64,000 nt of DNA, taken from assembly GCA_022376925.1 (NCBI GenBank), contig JAIOJX010000027.1:15641471-15705470 (forward strand). The letters are read 5' to 3'. The DNA is from Tragulus kanchil. Its lineage: Eukaryota > Chordata > Mammalia > Artiodactyla > Tragulidae. This document shows positions 11,576-22,727 of the stretch, piece after piece. Position numbers and translations under genes: made by a program. Position 1 is the first letter of the stretch, and each line of letters opens with the position of its first letter. Below the pieces are notes generated by a model. That model made no database searches, was not told where the DNA came from, and worked only from the letters and a program-made list of their open reading frames with translations.

Positions 11576-13104
11576 GCCTCTTCAGAGGAGCTGGGTAGGG
11601 AGCGGGGAGCCTCGCTCTGAGAGGTGGTCCTCACCAACAGGATGGTTACGTAGGGACTCGGTCATCTCTGGAATCTTTGCTCAGAATTCAGCTGCTGAAC
11701 TGGATTTTCCTCTCTTCCCAACTCTTCCACAAGGTGAATGTAACCTTACAGTACACCTTCAGGTCCTGGGCTTCCTCCTGTCGCGCACCTGCTGAAGGCA
11801 CCCCGGGTAGTAAATGACCTAACCGTATAGACACGAGGCAGGCACGCAGCACCTGAAGGCATTCAGTCGGAGGGCCCTCGTGCTCGTCTTCCTCGCTGAA
11901 CGTGCTCTTAATTCCTAACCTGTGCTCACAGTTCATCGAATCACTCCCCTCTCTTCTGTTCCCGACAGAAATTATTTCCAGAAACCATCCTCCCCTTCGG
12001 ATAATTTAACAGAGGGTTTCTTTTCACGCAGCTGGAGTAACTTCAGCCAGCTCTGACTACTAACGCGCAGTCAACCCTGAAACGTTCATGTTTCGGGTTA
12101 AAGTCTAACGAGAGGCTTGGTGGGTGGGAAGAGACTGGAAATAAAGGGTCTGTCATGGAAATTGTGACAGATGAGGGCAGTGAGGCCTCAGCTCTGTGTC
12201 ACCAAGGCATGCTTCAGTGTTTCCCTTCATGGCATCATTCTTTCCTCCCCTCATATAAACGCAGGCTCCGTAAGCACCAAAAAGTTTCCAGTGGGCTCTG
12301 AAAAGTGTTCCCCGCTGAACAGAGTCTACACCAAGCTTCACCCGCCTGGCCTGGCAGGTTCTTCCAGGACTCATGCTAAGATGATCACACTCTGCATCCA
12401 ACCGGGCAGTTCTGAACAAAGGCTGTAAAATGAGAGCGTTGCCGCCTGCCTGGCCAGCCACCGTGCCTCACACAAGCTTATCTTCCAACTGACGGAAGGA
12501 AGCCCGTCGAGGGACTGTCGCTCAGACGGCGGTTCCACCGCGGCATCCCGACGTCCGCCCTCTGCTCCCCACTTGAGGACACAGAGGTGTTCCAGGTACA
12601 AGAGGTTTAAAGCCATCAGAATCAAGCCAAGCCACTGCTCCCTCTGGAGCACGACAACCCGGTCAGCTATTAGCAACCCCTAGAGAAAAGGCCCATTCCA
12701 GTGACTGTCACCAATGCTGGCTTCAAGCTCCTACCCCGTACCCAAGGCTGTGACACCGCCGTAGCTCTGTTTTATTTGAGGCTTAAGAGTCACTCGTGCC
12801 TGCATGCTTCTCCAAAGTCAGAAGGCAGACATGCTATGTGGTTTACTCCTATCGTACTAATGCATTAGGGCCAGCACTGCACAGGACTTGTAGGGTACAA
12901 ATCAGAATTCTTCATTGTGTATTTTGACTGTTCGGTACCATACTTGGCGTTTTGTACTACACTTAGCTTCAGAAAGTAGATTTCTTAAGCTGTCTCAAGA
13001 TCTACCCCTAGCTGACATGACTGTGGATTATAAGCTAGACTTTAGAAAACAGCAGGCAGGCAGAAGTCACCGAAACCCTTCATACCACCTAATATTTATA
13101 TAAT

Positions 13105-13200
13105 CTCACACTCAGTAAGTATTTACGTAGTTTGGACTGAGCGCCAGGCACTGCATTAAACGCCGAAGACAGAGGCGACAGGCTTGGTCCTTGCCCTTTA
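13105..13200 (+). mobile_element. Ancient L2/MIR-like fragment
   Basis: cagtaagtatttacgta, gagcgccaggcactgcatta and ggcttggtccttgccctt resemble the 3' parts of ancient mammalian repeats. Family uncertain. Confidence 0.45.
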
Positions 13201-14153
13201 CGCCGGCGAAACAGCACCAGAGGAGGAGGAGGAGGAGGGCCCTGCGGGAAGGAGGGCCCGGCGCGGGCCACACTCAGCGGAAGACGCGCAGGTGAAGCCG
13301 CAGGTGAAGCGGGATCAGCGGGATCCGGCACGTTCAGGCTGGGGAGGGACTCGAGAGCAAACTCTCCCTGGTAAGGTGCACCGTGAGTGCTTCTCTCGAG
13401 GGACGGGAGGACCGGCGGGAGAGCCAGCCCGAGCCAAGCCTGAGAAAGCCAGGACGGAGACGCTCGCTGTCCTGGCAAGCAGCCCCACTCGCCCTGACAG
13501 GGGCGCTCTGCGGGCAGTGGACACCACTCTGGAAGACACTTCTAAAGAGGAGAAAAGAGCAAGCTAAGGGTCAGTGCGCCTAAAACCTTAAACCCGCGTG
13601 TCGTCCAGGAGAGCGAGGTATTCAGGGCAGTAAGTCATGACATTAAAGGAGACGCCTGTGTCAGAGTCATCTGCGACAACAGATACATGAGGTCGCCACG
13701 GCCGAGGAGAAGGAGCACCCGCTCCACACGCCTGAGCGTCGGGCCAGGGGCGCGCGGAGCCCTGTCACTCCGCGCACTGAGTGGAAGAGCCGCGACTCGG
13801 AAGGCTGCTAGCCAGACGTCATCTCGTAACCAGCCTGCACCAAACGGGAATCCCCAGCATGAGTTTCCCCCGTGCATCTCTACTCCTAATGAGTACCAAT
13901 GAGTTTCTGTGGAGGAAAAAAAATAAACTGCCAATCCTAACTGCCCACCTCAACCGCACTTCCCTGCGTTTTAGGGATTACAGAGAATTTCATCTTTGAA
14001 GCCGAAACCAACCTGCGGCTGACCGCAGTGCAAAACCCCAGAGTTTCAGATCAGACTTGCCCTTACTCAGACCCCTTTATTTTGAAACTCAGATAAGCTT
14101 GGGGTCCTGCACAGTTCACACAGCTGCTAATCTGGAGGGAGGGTGACCAGAGG

Positions 14154-14331
14154 GGAGGTTCCCCGTGGCTCAGAGGTGAAGAGCCCACCGGCAACGCAGG
14201 AGACGCAGGTCCCACCCCTGGGCGGGAGGTCCCCTGGGGAAGGACATGGCACCCGCGCCAGTGCTCTTGCCTGGAGAGTCCTGTGCACAGAGGAGCCTGG
14301 CGGGCTACTGTCCATGAGGTCACAGAATATT
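14154..14331 (+). mobile_element. Bov-tA SINE
   Basis: ccgtggctcagaggtgaaga, caacgcaggagacgcaggtc, cagaggagcctggcgggcta. CpG-rich for this family. Confidence 0.86.
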
Positions 14332-15280
14332 TACAATTCAGCAGCTAAACAACAAACCAGACGAGAAGCAGGGCACCAAGATGTGGACCTGTATCAAAAC
14401 AGAAAGTCCTGGCTTATACTTTGAAAATCAGCAGGCCGCCCTAGAGTCCAGGAGTGGCCAGGCCAGCGCTCGGGAAGGACAGGTGACCAGCCTCTCCATG
14501 CAGCCCCGCCTGGGTCTCAGCGCCCAGCCGATCCCGACCCCAGCACCGGGTGACGGCTCCGCCTGGCTCTCAGGCCCCGGAGACCTGTGATGGGAACGAC
14601 TAGACACCCTTTTCTGAAAAGCTGCCAACTCAACCCCTTTCTGTTAAAGGTCACCCCCTTCGAGAGAGAGACCTGGCTTTTTCGAATTCTTCAGCTCCTA
14701 CAGCCAGGGGCGGGTGTGGGGGCGTTTCCCCTTCACTGAACCAACTTTTAACTCTCAGAGAAGGAAGATCAAACACCCTCCTGCTCATCAGGTGAGGTGA
14801 AGTATCGACCCGGAACAGGACTTCAAGATGGAATGTCATCAGGAAACGTGCATGGAAAGTTGACTTTGGGCCCCAATAACGGAAACACACAGAGCTCCAC
14901 TGAGTCACAGATTAGGCACAGTACTCGGGGTGCTCTCGGCTGGGAAGCGGCTCGAGACGCCACACTGACCCGGAGGTGCTCCGCAGGCCCGCAGACGCGA
15001 ACGACCCAAGATCCCGGGCTGAGCATCCAACAGCCTCACAGATGCCGCTCGTCCCCGGGAGCTCAGCCTGACGACATCCCTGGGACGTCTCAGAGAGCCT
15101 AGGTGACCCGACAGTTTAATCTGTGACATTCACCAAGACGGAAGGAAATGAAAACGGCAGGGAAGACAGAGAGGGGGCTGGGCCACCAGATGCAGCAAAC
15201 TAAGTAAGCAGGTCGCATCTTGGGAAGCAGCCTCTATCACTGTAATTAGAGAAGCACACAGGGCTTGCGGACTCAGCGCA

Positions 15281-15315
15281 GGGGCGGGGGTGGGGGGTGG
15301 GGGTGGGGGGTGGGG
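15281..15315 (+). repeat. G-rich low-complexity tract
   Basis: Runs of five to six G separated by single T or C, six runs in 35 bases: a candidate G-quadruplex on the plus strand (the non-template strand is minus for PRKCA). Confidence 0.8.
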
Positions 15316-15931
15316 ACATCAAGCTGCTCCTTCCCTTTTCCACCAGGAGATAAGACTGTTTCTGCTCCCCGGCCCCGAAGGAGCCGAGCAGGACAGCTCT
15401 GGGCCAGCTGCTGGTGGCCACATGAACAACCAGGGCCAGACAAGCTGCCTTCTCTTTGTTTTTCCTTAAAAGAGTAGCAAGGACCAGCTCTCCACTAGCC
15501 TCAGGAAGATAACGTGAAGACCTATCAGGCCAACCTACAGAACAGTAAGCTGAAGAAAGCAAATTCGAGTCCTGCCATCTCGCTTCTACAAAAGGACACA
15601 CTTGTCTTCTTGCCTAAGGACTTTAAGAAGGTCCCATGGCGTCCAGATCCACGCTGACCTGCTCCACGGAGAGGAGAGCCCTTGGGCTCACCCTGTCAGG
15701 CCGCGATTCCTCCCCAGGGGGTCCCCCTGTGTTAGGCCCCTGGTGACATGTGTTCAGCCTGTATCCTGCACTGCAACGTGAGGACAGCAGAGAGTCCAAG
15801 TAAAGTGGCCGTGAACCCAGCAGATCTGCAGGAAAGTCCCCTGCTTCCACTCATGAAGAAAGGAAAGCAGTGGGAAATCTTAAGCTTTTTAACATCCTTT
15901 TCCAGAGCTTAACATTCACTAAGTAAAAAGC

Positions 15932-16114
15932 TGGGCTTCCTGGTGGCTCAGACAGTAAAGAATCCGTCTGCAATGCCGAAGACCTGGGTTCAACCCCTGG
16001 GTCGGGAAGACGCCCTGGAGAAGGGACAGGCTGCCCACTCGGTATCCTTGCCTGGGAATCCCAGGGCTCAGCCATGGGGTCACCAAGAGCCGGACACGAC
16101 TGAGCGACCCGACG
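15932..16114 (+). mobile_element. Bov-tA SINE
   Basis: gggcttcctggtggctcaga, gacctgggttcaacccctgg (B-box-like), gccggacacgactgagcgac: a well kept copy. Confidence 0.9.
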
Positions 16115-16481
16115 CTCACTTTCAAGTGAAAAGATGGCACATGGAGCTACAGCTCACCCTGCGGACGTGACTCATCAGGAGCACCTGCCCCTCTCGAGCG
16201 GAGGTCAACTGGGCTGCAGACACGTTACCTACTGAGCAAAGCCACACACCAGGTGATGACAGCTAAAGACACGGCCCCTCCATCTGGGGACGGGCAAAGA
16301 ATACTGAACCAGCCCCAACCCCAGCTGCGTCCCCAGAGGCTGTGCTGCCAAAGGCACAGGTGACAGCAGGTCAGCCTTCTGACAGAATGAGTCTGTCAAA
16401 CCAAACCAACACCAGAAGTTAACTCAGGGAACATTAACAGACATGTGTCCTAAAACGAGCCCATGTTAAGACTGAGGCAAA

Positions 16482-16595
16482 AGAGACTTCCCTGGTGGTC
16501 CAGTGGTTTGGACTCCAAATTTCCACACCGTAGGGGGTGGAGAGGTTCAACCCCTGGTCAGGGGACTAAGATCCCACAAGCCAAGTGGCACATGC
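16482..16595 (+). mobile_element. CHR-type SINE
   Basis: gacttccctggtggtccagt start, ggttcaacccctggtcaggg, actaagatcccacaagcc. Confidence 0.85.
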
Positions 16596-16654
16596 TCACT
16601 ACTATAACTTGGTCTGTAAATCCTACATTTAACATACTAAGTTAACAGGCCAGA

Positions 16655-17020
16655 TACAAATGGTCAAAATATGTTGGAAAAACTGTTCATTCAACTCCAC
16701 CCAGGTGACATTTGTTGAAAGAAGTCCCTTTCATCTACCAGCACAAAAATGCAGACAACTTTTTTATATTATCCAACAATGGCAAGAGCAAAGAGAAAGG
16801 GGTACTCTTATATCAATACTAGAATACAAACTGGAACCTTTGGGGAGAGCAATTGAGCTGTGCTCATTAAAGTCTAAAGTCTATCCACAGCTTCTAAGAA
16901 CCTACTGCAGCAATACCTATACTTGAGTCCAAGGATACTGGCCGCTTCATCTGCACGATTAAGAACTTAGAACAATTAAAATGTCCCTCCACGGGCTCAG
17001 GTGAATCAATCCCTCACTTA
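16655..17020 (+). mobile_element. Old L1 3' fragment (tentative)
   Basis: Resembles the 3' end of old mammalian L1: caatggcaagagcaaagaga, atactagaatacaaactgga, gagagcaattgagc, aattaaaatgtccctcca. Heavily diverged. Confidence 0.5.
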
Positions 17021-18695
17021 CACACGTGAAGCTAAGTACGGCAGAGCTGATGGTCCGAGACCACAGGATGCCCCCTGCCTGTCGCTGGGCGGAAGCTGCA
17101 GCGCGACTGCACACTCTGATCTTTTCAAAAGCGGTGTGTCAGCAGTGAACGCGTGGGTGTCTGAAGTCACGCCTGAGGGGGACAAACGAGCACGCAGCCT
17201 CCTTTTTATACAGCGTCTGTACAGCCCACGAGCATCACTTTACCACTGAGGTGAAAGGGAGCGATTCTGACCTGAGGAGTCTGCTAACCCACTGGAGACG
17301 CAACAGATGCGCTTCCGGAAAACAGGTCCTGCGGTGGCCAACATGCCTGCCCTCCGCTTTCACCAACGAAATCTGCAGGTCTGAAAGAGACCGACCTTAC
17401 CTGGAGCTCGGTGTATGTAAAAAATGATTATTTTTTAAAATAACACACCCACTTCCTCTTGTACATTATCTAGGACATCAAGAAAATATGTTTTCTTATG
17501 AGTTTCCATAAGTCTCTGCCCAAACACATTACCAAAAAAGTGACAGGAGACAGAAATCACATTAGCACAGAATTCCAAGGTTACATCTTTAAACATACAA
17601 GGAGTTCAAATGCTGCCTCTGAAGTTTAGGTCACAACTCTGAGAACTGGAAAGAGCTGTGTCTTTTTATCTTGGATGGGCAACATGCCTATCATTCTTTT
17701 TCAAAGGATTTCTCAATGTGACTCTCCAAATAAGTTTATTCAATAGGAGTGTTAAGCACAGCGTGAAGAAAACTGAAATGCTGATGGGTTACGTCATAAA
17801 ATACCTGAACCTAAAAATGTTTAGAAAACGTATAGAAACATTCACAAGTGTGTGGAAGGTTTTGAAAGGTAACCAACTTATCAGCACAATTTTAAAGTTA
17901 TGAAGAATACAACCTGTGTCTAATGCGCTTAATATTAAACAGCGTTAGGATAATATTCTCCAGGCTAGAATGTACTTTCCACTTGCCCTCATAAACCGAA
18001 GCCCAGATGGGAAGCACAGCCAGGACCAAGGAAACATAATATGGACAGGGAGGAGAGCTAGGGAGCCCAGGGTGTCCCTCATGAGCAAAGAGGCATCCTA
18101 GAAAAATGTTTTTCAACAAAGGATATAAAAAGTGAGGCATTTGGAACGTGTGAAATGCTTCAGAGGGGAAACGGATTCCTCTGCGAACGCAGCAGAGCCC
18201 CTGACGCTGTCACGGAGCCGAGGTGAAGGAAGGACACGCCTCCTGCAGCAGCCTGTAGCCGGCGGGGCCCACGCTGGCTGGCCCCCATGGTCAACACCCG
18301 GGGACAGCTGACTCGTGCACCCTGTGGCCCCAAACAGGGAGCCCCACCCGATGCCTGGGTGAAAGATGGACCAAAACAGAAGAAAAGCCACAAAGACGCA
18401 GTGATTCCATTTTTTTCTGAACACCCACACAAAGACAGCAGTTTCTGACAAGAATGTTCTAGGCAAAAAAAAAAAAAAAAATTACAGGAAGACTTTATTC
18501 CCTTGAAGAAAAAAGTCTATGGTTGGCAGTACCCAATGATTTCCGCCCCCCCCACAAGCCCCAAGTTTACAGCCCTCACATTTTGAAAACAGCTAAATGT
18601 GTGTTGTGTTTTTTTAATCAAATGAAAGACGAATGGAACACTGTTCCTGTCTGGAATGTTTATACTTCAAAATAAAATCTAATATGGCAGCTTAC

Positions 18696-18727
18696 CTTGG
18701 CACTGGAAGCCTTGTTTCCCAAACCCC
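18696..18727 (-). CDS. PRKCA: PRKCA coding exon 2 (32-bp small exon)
   Basis: On the minus strand a pyrimidine-rich tract and TTTTTCAG acceptor (AG at 18728-18729) precede a 32-base exon followed by the donor GTAAGC (18690-18695). With the TG carried over from exon 1 it reads W-GFGKQGFQCQ and leaves one base (phase 1) for exon 3. This is the conserved middle of the C1A domain: Gly-Phe-Gly-Lys-Gln-Gly is the ligand-binding loop and the Cys of FQCQ is a zinc ligand. The exon is too short for any ORF finder. Intron 1 is 3827 bp as assembled, about 2.7 kb if the duplication inside it is an artefact. The next exon (rest of C1A, VCCFVVHKRC in other mammals) is not in the remaining 18.7 kb as far as I can see, which fits a very long intron 2. 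Confidence 0.94.
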
Positions 18728-21700
18728 CTGAAAAACAAACAAGAAAAATTTCTTAACATTTTCTCTTGATACCATTATCTTAAGGCAGTTATGTGACAAA
18801 GCATTCTAACAAAGGTAAAGGTTTGTACATGGAACCCAATGATTTGACAGAAAAACACGTCTCAACAGCTGAGTGCAGTCAACTCAACTTTGAAAACACC
18901 TGGCCTCCAAAGTCTCAGTGAACTCATTCCAACATCGTCAAGGGTCTTGCCAGGTTTTTTTTTTCTTTTTTTCTTTTTTTACATTTTATAAGTACTTAGA
19001 TTTTAAGACAAGAACAGAGTCGTTGGCTACAATATCCAAGTAATAAGAAGGACTTTGTGGTTTAAAAAAAAAAAAGAAAAACCCAGTCTGCACAAAGATG
19101 GCTGAATTTGGTCCCCAAAATGCAAATGAAAATCTTTTCTCCCAAAAAGCTAACAAGTAGCTTCATCATGCTATGAAGTATTATTTGTCTAGAAATTTCC
19201 AAGAAGCATCACCCTCAACACTGACTTTTGGCTTAAAGGGCCCATATTTTACAATGTCATCCCTATCGTTCACACATGAGATTATGATCTCATTTTACTG
19301 AGAACCAACTGTGTTCAAGGCATATTCAGAAGTTATTTTGCTCTCATAAATTACTTTGGAGAATTTACTCTCTAAGCATAAAACCCCGATGTGGACATTA
19401 AATTGCAAACACCATTCCAACTAGGATGAACTACATTAAAATTCTCAGAAGGTTATGAGTCATAATCTCTTGCTTTACATAGCATTTTAGATTTACAAAG
19501 CACTTCACATATCTTTATAATTAACTCAATCACCCCCAACCTCTCCCCTACCCTGCAAAAAAAATATGCTGTTTTAAAATATCTGTTTCAATATTTAAAT
19601 GAGCTGTAAATCAGGGACACAGGAGAAAGAAAATTGAAAAATTAAAACCATTGCCAGACCGCGCTGGGGAACATTTTGCTGGGGCTTTCAAGGGACTGCT
19701 CCGCAGCCGATCGGAGGAGCAGTGCACGTATGGGGAGGAAGAGGAGGAGATCTATTTCCACTTCACATTACACCTGGTGACCCGACAGGCCACATCAGCT
19801 CCCAGGGGTCAGCAAGTGATAGTGGAAAGTCATCAGCTCACCTGGATGTATGTACTGCAAGCCCCTTTTCTACCTTACCTTCTGCTTGCAAAAGTAATCA
19901 GCCGTCTGTTCCCTTTAAGCGGAATTTCACAGCCGACACTTGAGGCCGAAGACCTCCCCTCAACTAAAAGCAATCTCTCTGCCCTGATGCTCCAAGAACT
20001 CACTTGAGTCTTGTCTACACCGTTACCTACTCCTGGGAGCACAACTGCTTCCTTCGCTGACTACACCTCGGATGGTCGGAAATCGTTCGTAGAGGGAGCT
20101 GTGCCTTTTCTTTTTTAAAAACTAATCTCCAAAAGGAAAAGAAATTAAGCACCTTATTAGCACATGTATGGGGCTTTCCCTTGATTTCCCCAGGTGTGAG
20201 GATTGAGATGCAGCCTTCCACAAAGGAGACGTTGAGCACCTGTTACTGAGCATCGCGTTCCTGGGATCTGCCCTTGGCGATGGCTCCCCGGTGCAACGCA
20301 TTAGCCTTCTCCCAAGGGCCCCGCCAGGCCCAGGAGCGGCTGGCGGCAGGACACTGTGCTGTCACCTGCCGCCGCTCCCCAGCCTGGGGCGGGGCAGGAG
20401 TGGGGGTTAAGGAACCCCAGTCGCCTGGGACCGGAGGCGGGGAGGGGGCGCGGCTTCTACAGGCGGGAGCGAGGCGGGAGGAGACAGGGGTCTGGCAACG
20501 TAACAGAAAAAAACGGCCGCTCCTTAAACTGGGGCATTTATCCTGCCTTTGGTTTCAGTTTTCTTTAAAAAAGGGGGGGGGGGCGCGGGGGAAGGTGTCA
20601 GCAACCTTTAGAAAGTCAGTTAGTAAAAGCCGTAATTCTCTCCCAGGGGGGATAAAAAGGCACCTACACGGTTTGATTTTACAGGGCTCGGAGGCCCCAA
20701 GCCCGTCCACTACAGGTCCGCGCAGAGCCGCCCTGGGCCCCAAGCGAACACCCGTGTTCACTCAAAGTTCCCCGACCCTGCAAAATATGTGTTTACTTCA
20801 AAAACAAAAAAAAAAAAACATCCAGACTCCGGGCAGGACTGCTCCGCCGATCGGAGGAGCAGTGCGTATGGGGAGGAAGAGGAGGAGATCTATTTCCACT
20901 TCACATTACACCTGGTGACCCGACAGGCCACATCAGCTCCCAGGGGTCAGCAAGTGATAGTGGAAAGTCATCAGCTCACCTGGATGTATGTACTGCAAGC
21001 CCCTTTTCTACCTTACCTTCTGCTTGCAAAAGTAATCAGCCGTCTGTTCCCTTTAAGCGGAATTTCACAGCCGACACTTGAGGCCGAAGACCTCCCCTCA
21101 ACTAAAAGCAATCTCTCTGCCCTGATGCTCCAAGAACTCACTTGAGTCTTGTCTACACCGTTACCTACTCCTGGGAGCACAACTGCTTCCTTCGCTGACT
21201 ACACCTCGGATGGTCGGAAATCGTTCGTAGAGGGAGCTGTGCCTTTTCTTTTTTAAAAACTAATCTCCAAAAGGAAAAGAAATTAAGCACCTTATTAGCA
21301 CATGTATGGGGCTTTCCCTTGATTTCCCCAGGTGTGAGGATTGAGATGCAGCCTTCCACAAAGGAGACGTTGAGCACCTGTTACTGAGCATCGCGTTCCT
21401 GGGATCTGCCCTTGGCGATGGCTCCCCGGTGCAACGCATTAGCCTTCTCCCAAGGGCCCCGCCAGGCCCAGGAGCGGCTGGCGGCAGGACACTGTGCTGT
21501 CACCTGCCGCCGCTCCCCAGCCTGGGGCGGGGCAGGAGTGGGGGTTAAGGAACCCCAGTCGCCTGGGACCGGAGGCGGGGAGGGGGCGCGGCTTCTACAG
21601 GCGGGAGCGAGGCGGGAGGAGACAGGGGTCTGGCAACGTAACAGAAAAAAACGGCCGCTCCTTAAACTGGGGCATTTATCCTGCCTTTGGTTTCAGTTTT

Positions 21701-22554
21701 CTTTAAAAAAGGGGGGGGGGGCGCGGGGGAAGGTGTCAGCAACCTTTAGAAAGTCAGTTAGTAAAAGCCGTAATTCTCTCCCAGGGGGGATAAAAAGGCA
21801 CCTACACGGTTTGATTTTACAGGGCTCGGAGGCCCCGAAGCCCGTCCATTACAGGTCCGCGGAGAGCCGCCCGGGGCCCCAAGCGAACACCCGTGTTCAC
21901 TCAAAGTTCCCCGAACTCGGCCGGCGCTGGTCCTCGGGGCCCTCCTAAGCAGGCCTCCGGGCGCACCCTCGGGAGCCGGGCCGGCCGGGCGCGGGCAGCG
22001 GCTCTTTCGGAGGCTCCCGCTGCCCTTCGGCCGCCCGCCCGCCCGCGCCCCGCCCCCACCGCCCGCTGGCAACAGTTTGTCGCCGCGCCGCGCTCCCGGG
22101 CTCGCCCGGCCCGGCCAGTCCCCGCGCGCCCGGAGGGCCGGGCCGGGCTGCGGGCGCGGGGACGGCGGCTCCGGGAGCCCGAGTCCGGGGAGGCGCCGAG
22201 CGCCCGGCCCGGCTCGCCCGCCCCGGCCCGCGCCGCCCCGTCGCCGCCGCGTCCCAGGCAGCCGCTCCCGGGACCCGCCCTCCGGAGTCTCGGCCGGGCT
22301 CGGCCCCGGCCCTCCGCGGCTCCCCGTCCGCACGGGCGGCCCCGGGCCGGCGCAGGAGGAGGGTCCGCGCCGCCCCTGCCCGCGGGCGCCGGGAGTCATG
22401 CCCGGGGCGGCCCGGGGCGCGCGGCGCCCCCGGCGGGGTGGCCTCCCGGCGGCTGCCCGAGTTCCCCGAGCGAGGGGCCCAGGGCCGGGGGAGAGGAGAG
22501 CCGCGGCCCGGGAGCCCCGCGGGCCCCCGCCCCGAGCGCGCCCCGCGCACCCAC
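18728..22554 (-). other. PRKCA: PRKCA intron 1
   Basis: Bounded by the exon 1 donor (GTGGGT at 22554-22549) and the exon 2 acceptor (AG at 18729-18728). The part next to exon 2 (18728-19690) is AT-rich, free of recognisable SINEs, and has a poly-pyrimidine run (18957-18979). The middle (19693-21910) is a duplicated 1.14-kb block. The part next to exon 1 is GC-rich and belongs to the CpG island. No further exon was recognised. Confidence 0.85.
19693..21914. repeat. Direct duplication pair 4 in PRKCA intron 1 (19693-20779 and 20836-21914)
   Basis: Offset 1143 falling to 1138. Differences sit in the first 50 bases (cag and ac lost in copy 2) and the last 80 bases (a missing CG, C/T and C/G changes). 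Interior is identical, including a run of about ten G. A 56-bp A-rich filler separates the copies. Confidence 0.94.
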
Positions 22555-22727
22555 CAGATGAAGTCGGTGCAGTGGCTGCAGAAGGTGGGTTGCTTGAAGA
22601 AGCGGGCGATGAAGCGGTGGTTCTTCACCTCGTGCACGTTCTTCTGTCTCAGCGCCCCTTTGCGGGCGAAGCGGTTGGCCACATCCTGCGGCGCCGCCGA
22701 GTCGTTGGCCGGGAAGACGTCAGCCAT
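22555..22727 (-). CDS. PRKCA: PRKCA coding exon 1 (protein kinase C alpha, N-terminus)
   Basis: Conventional protein kinase C alpha is a Ca2+/diacylglycerol-dependent Ser/Thr kinase that moves from cytosol to plasma membrane. The minus strand from the ATG at 22727 encodes 57 codons plus two bases of Trp58. It starts MADVFPAND, then holds the pseudosubstrate [13 protein letters not shown] (residues 19-31), which blocks the active site in the resting enzyme, then the beginning of the C1A diacylglycerol/phorbol-ester finger with His37, Cys50 and Cys53 as zinc ligands. The start has a strong Kozak context (ACCATGG). The exon ends TG|GTGGGT at 22555/22554, a good donor in phase 2, which joins exactly to the exon at 18727. 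MADVFP and the ANRFA segment distinguish alpha from PRKCB, whose N-terminus differs. The reading frame continues past the donor only as GC-rich chance frame. Identification is very secure. Confidence 0.97.

Larger units (their letters stand above)
1..18695 (-). other. PRKCA: PRKCA intron 2 (partial)
   Basis: Everything downstream of the exon 2 donor on the minus strand to the window edge. It carries SINEs, BovB 3' fragments and three of the duplication pairs listed separately. I see no third exon. Stretches in which I recognise nothing are 101-979, 4246-4746, 5641-6120, 10375-11138, 11576-13100, 13201-14153, 14332-15931, 16115-16481 and 17130-18690, apart from short low-complexity tracts. Chance ORFs there lack homology or splice context. 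Confidence 0.8.

Noticed and set aside
15932..16114. tRNA genes suggested by A/B-box-like sequences
   Set aside because: These lie in Bov-tA and CHR SINE heads, which derive from tRNA but do not fold as complete tRNAs here.
19651..20918. ORFs of 118, 214 and 178 codons in PRKCA intron 1
   Set aside because: They shift frame or end at the duplication junctions, lie within an intron and show no known family.
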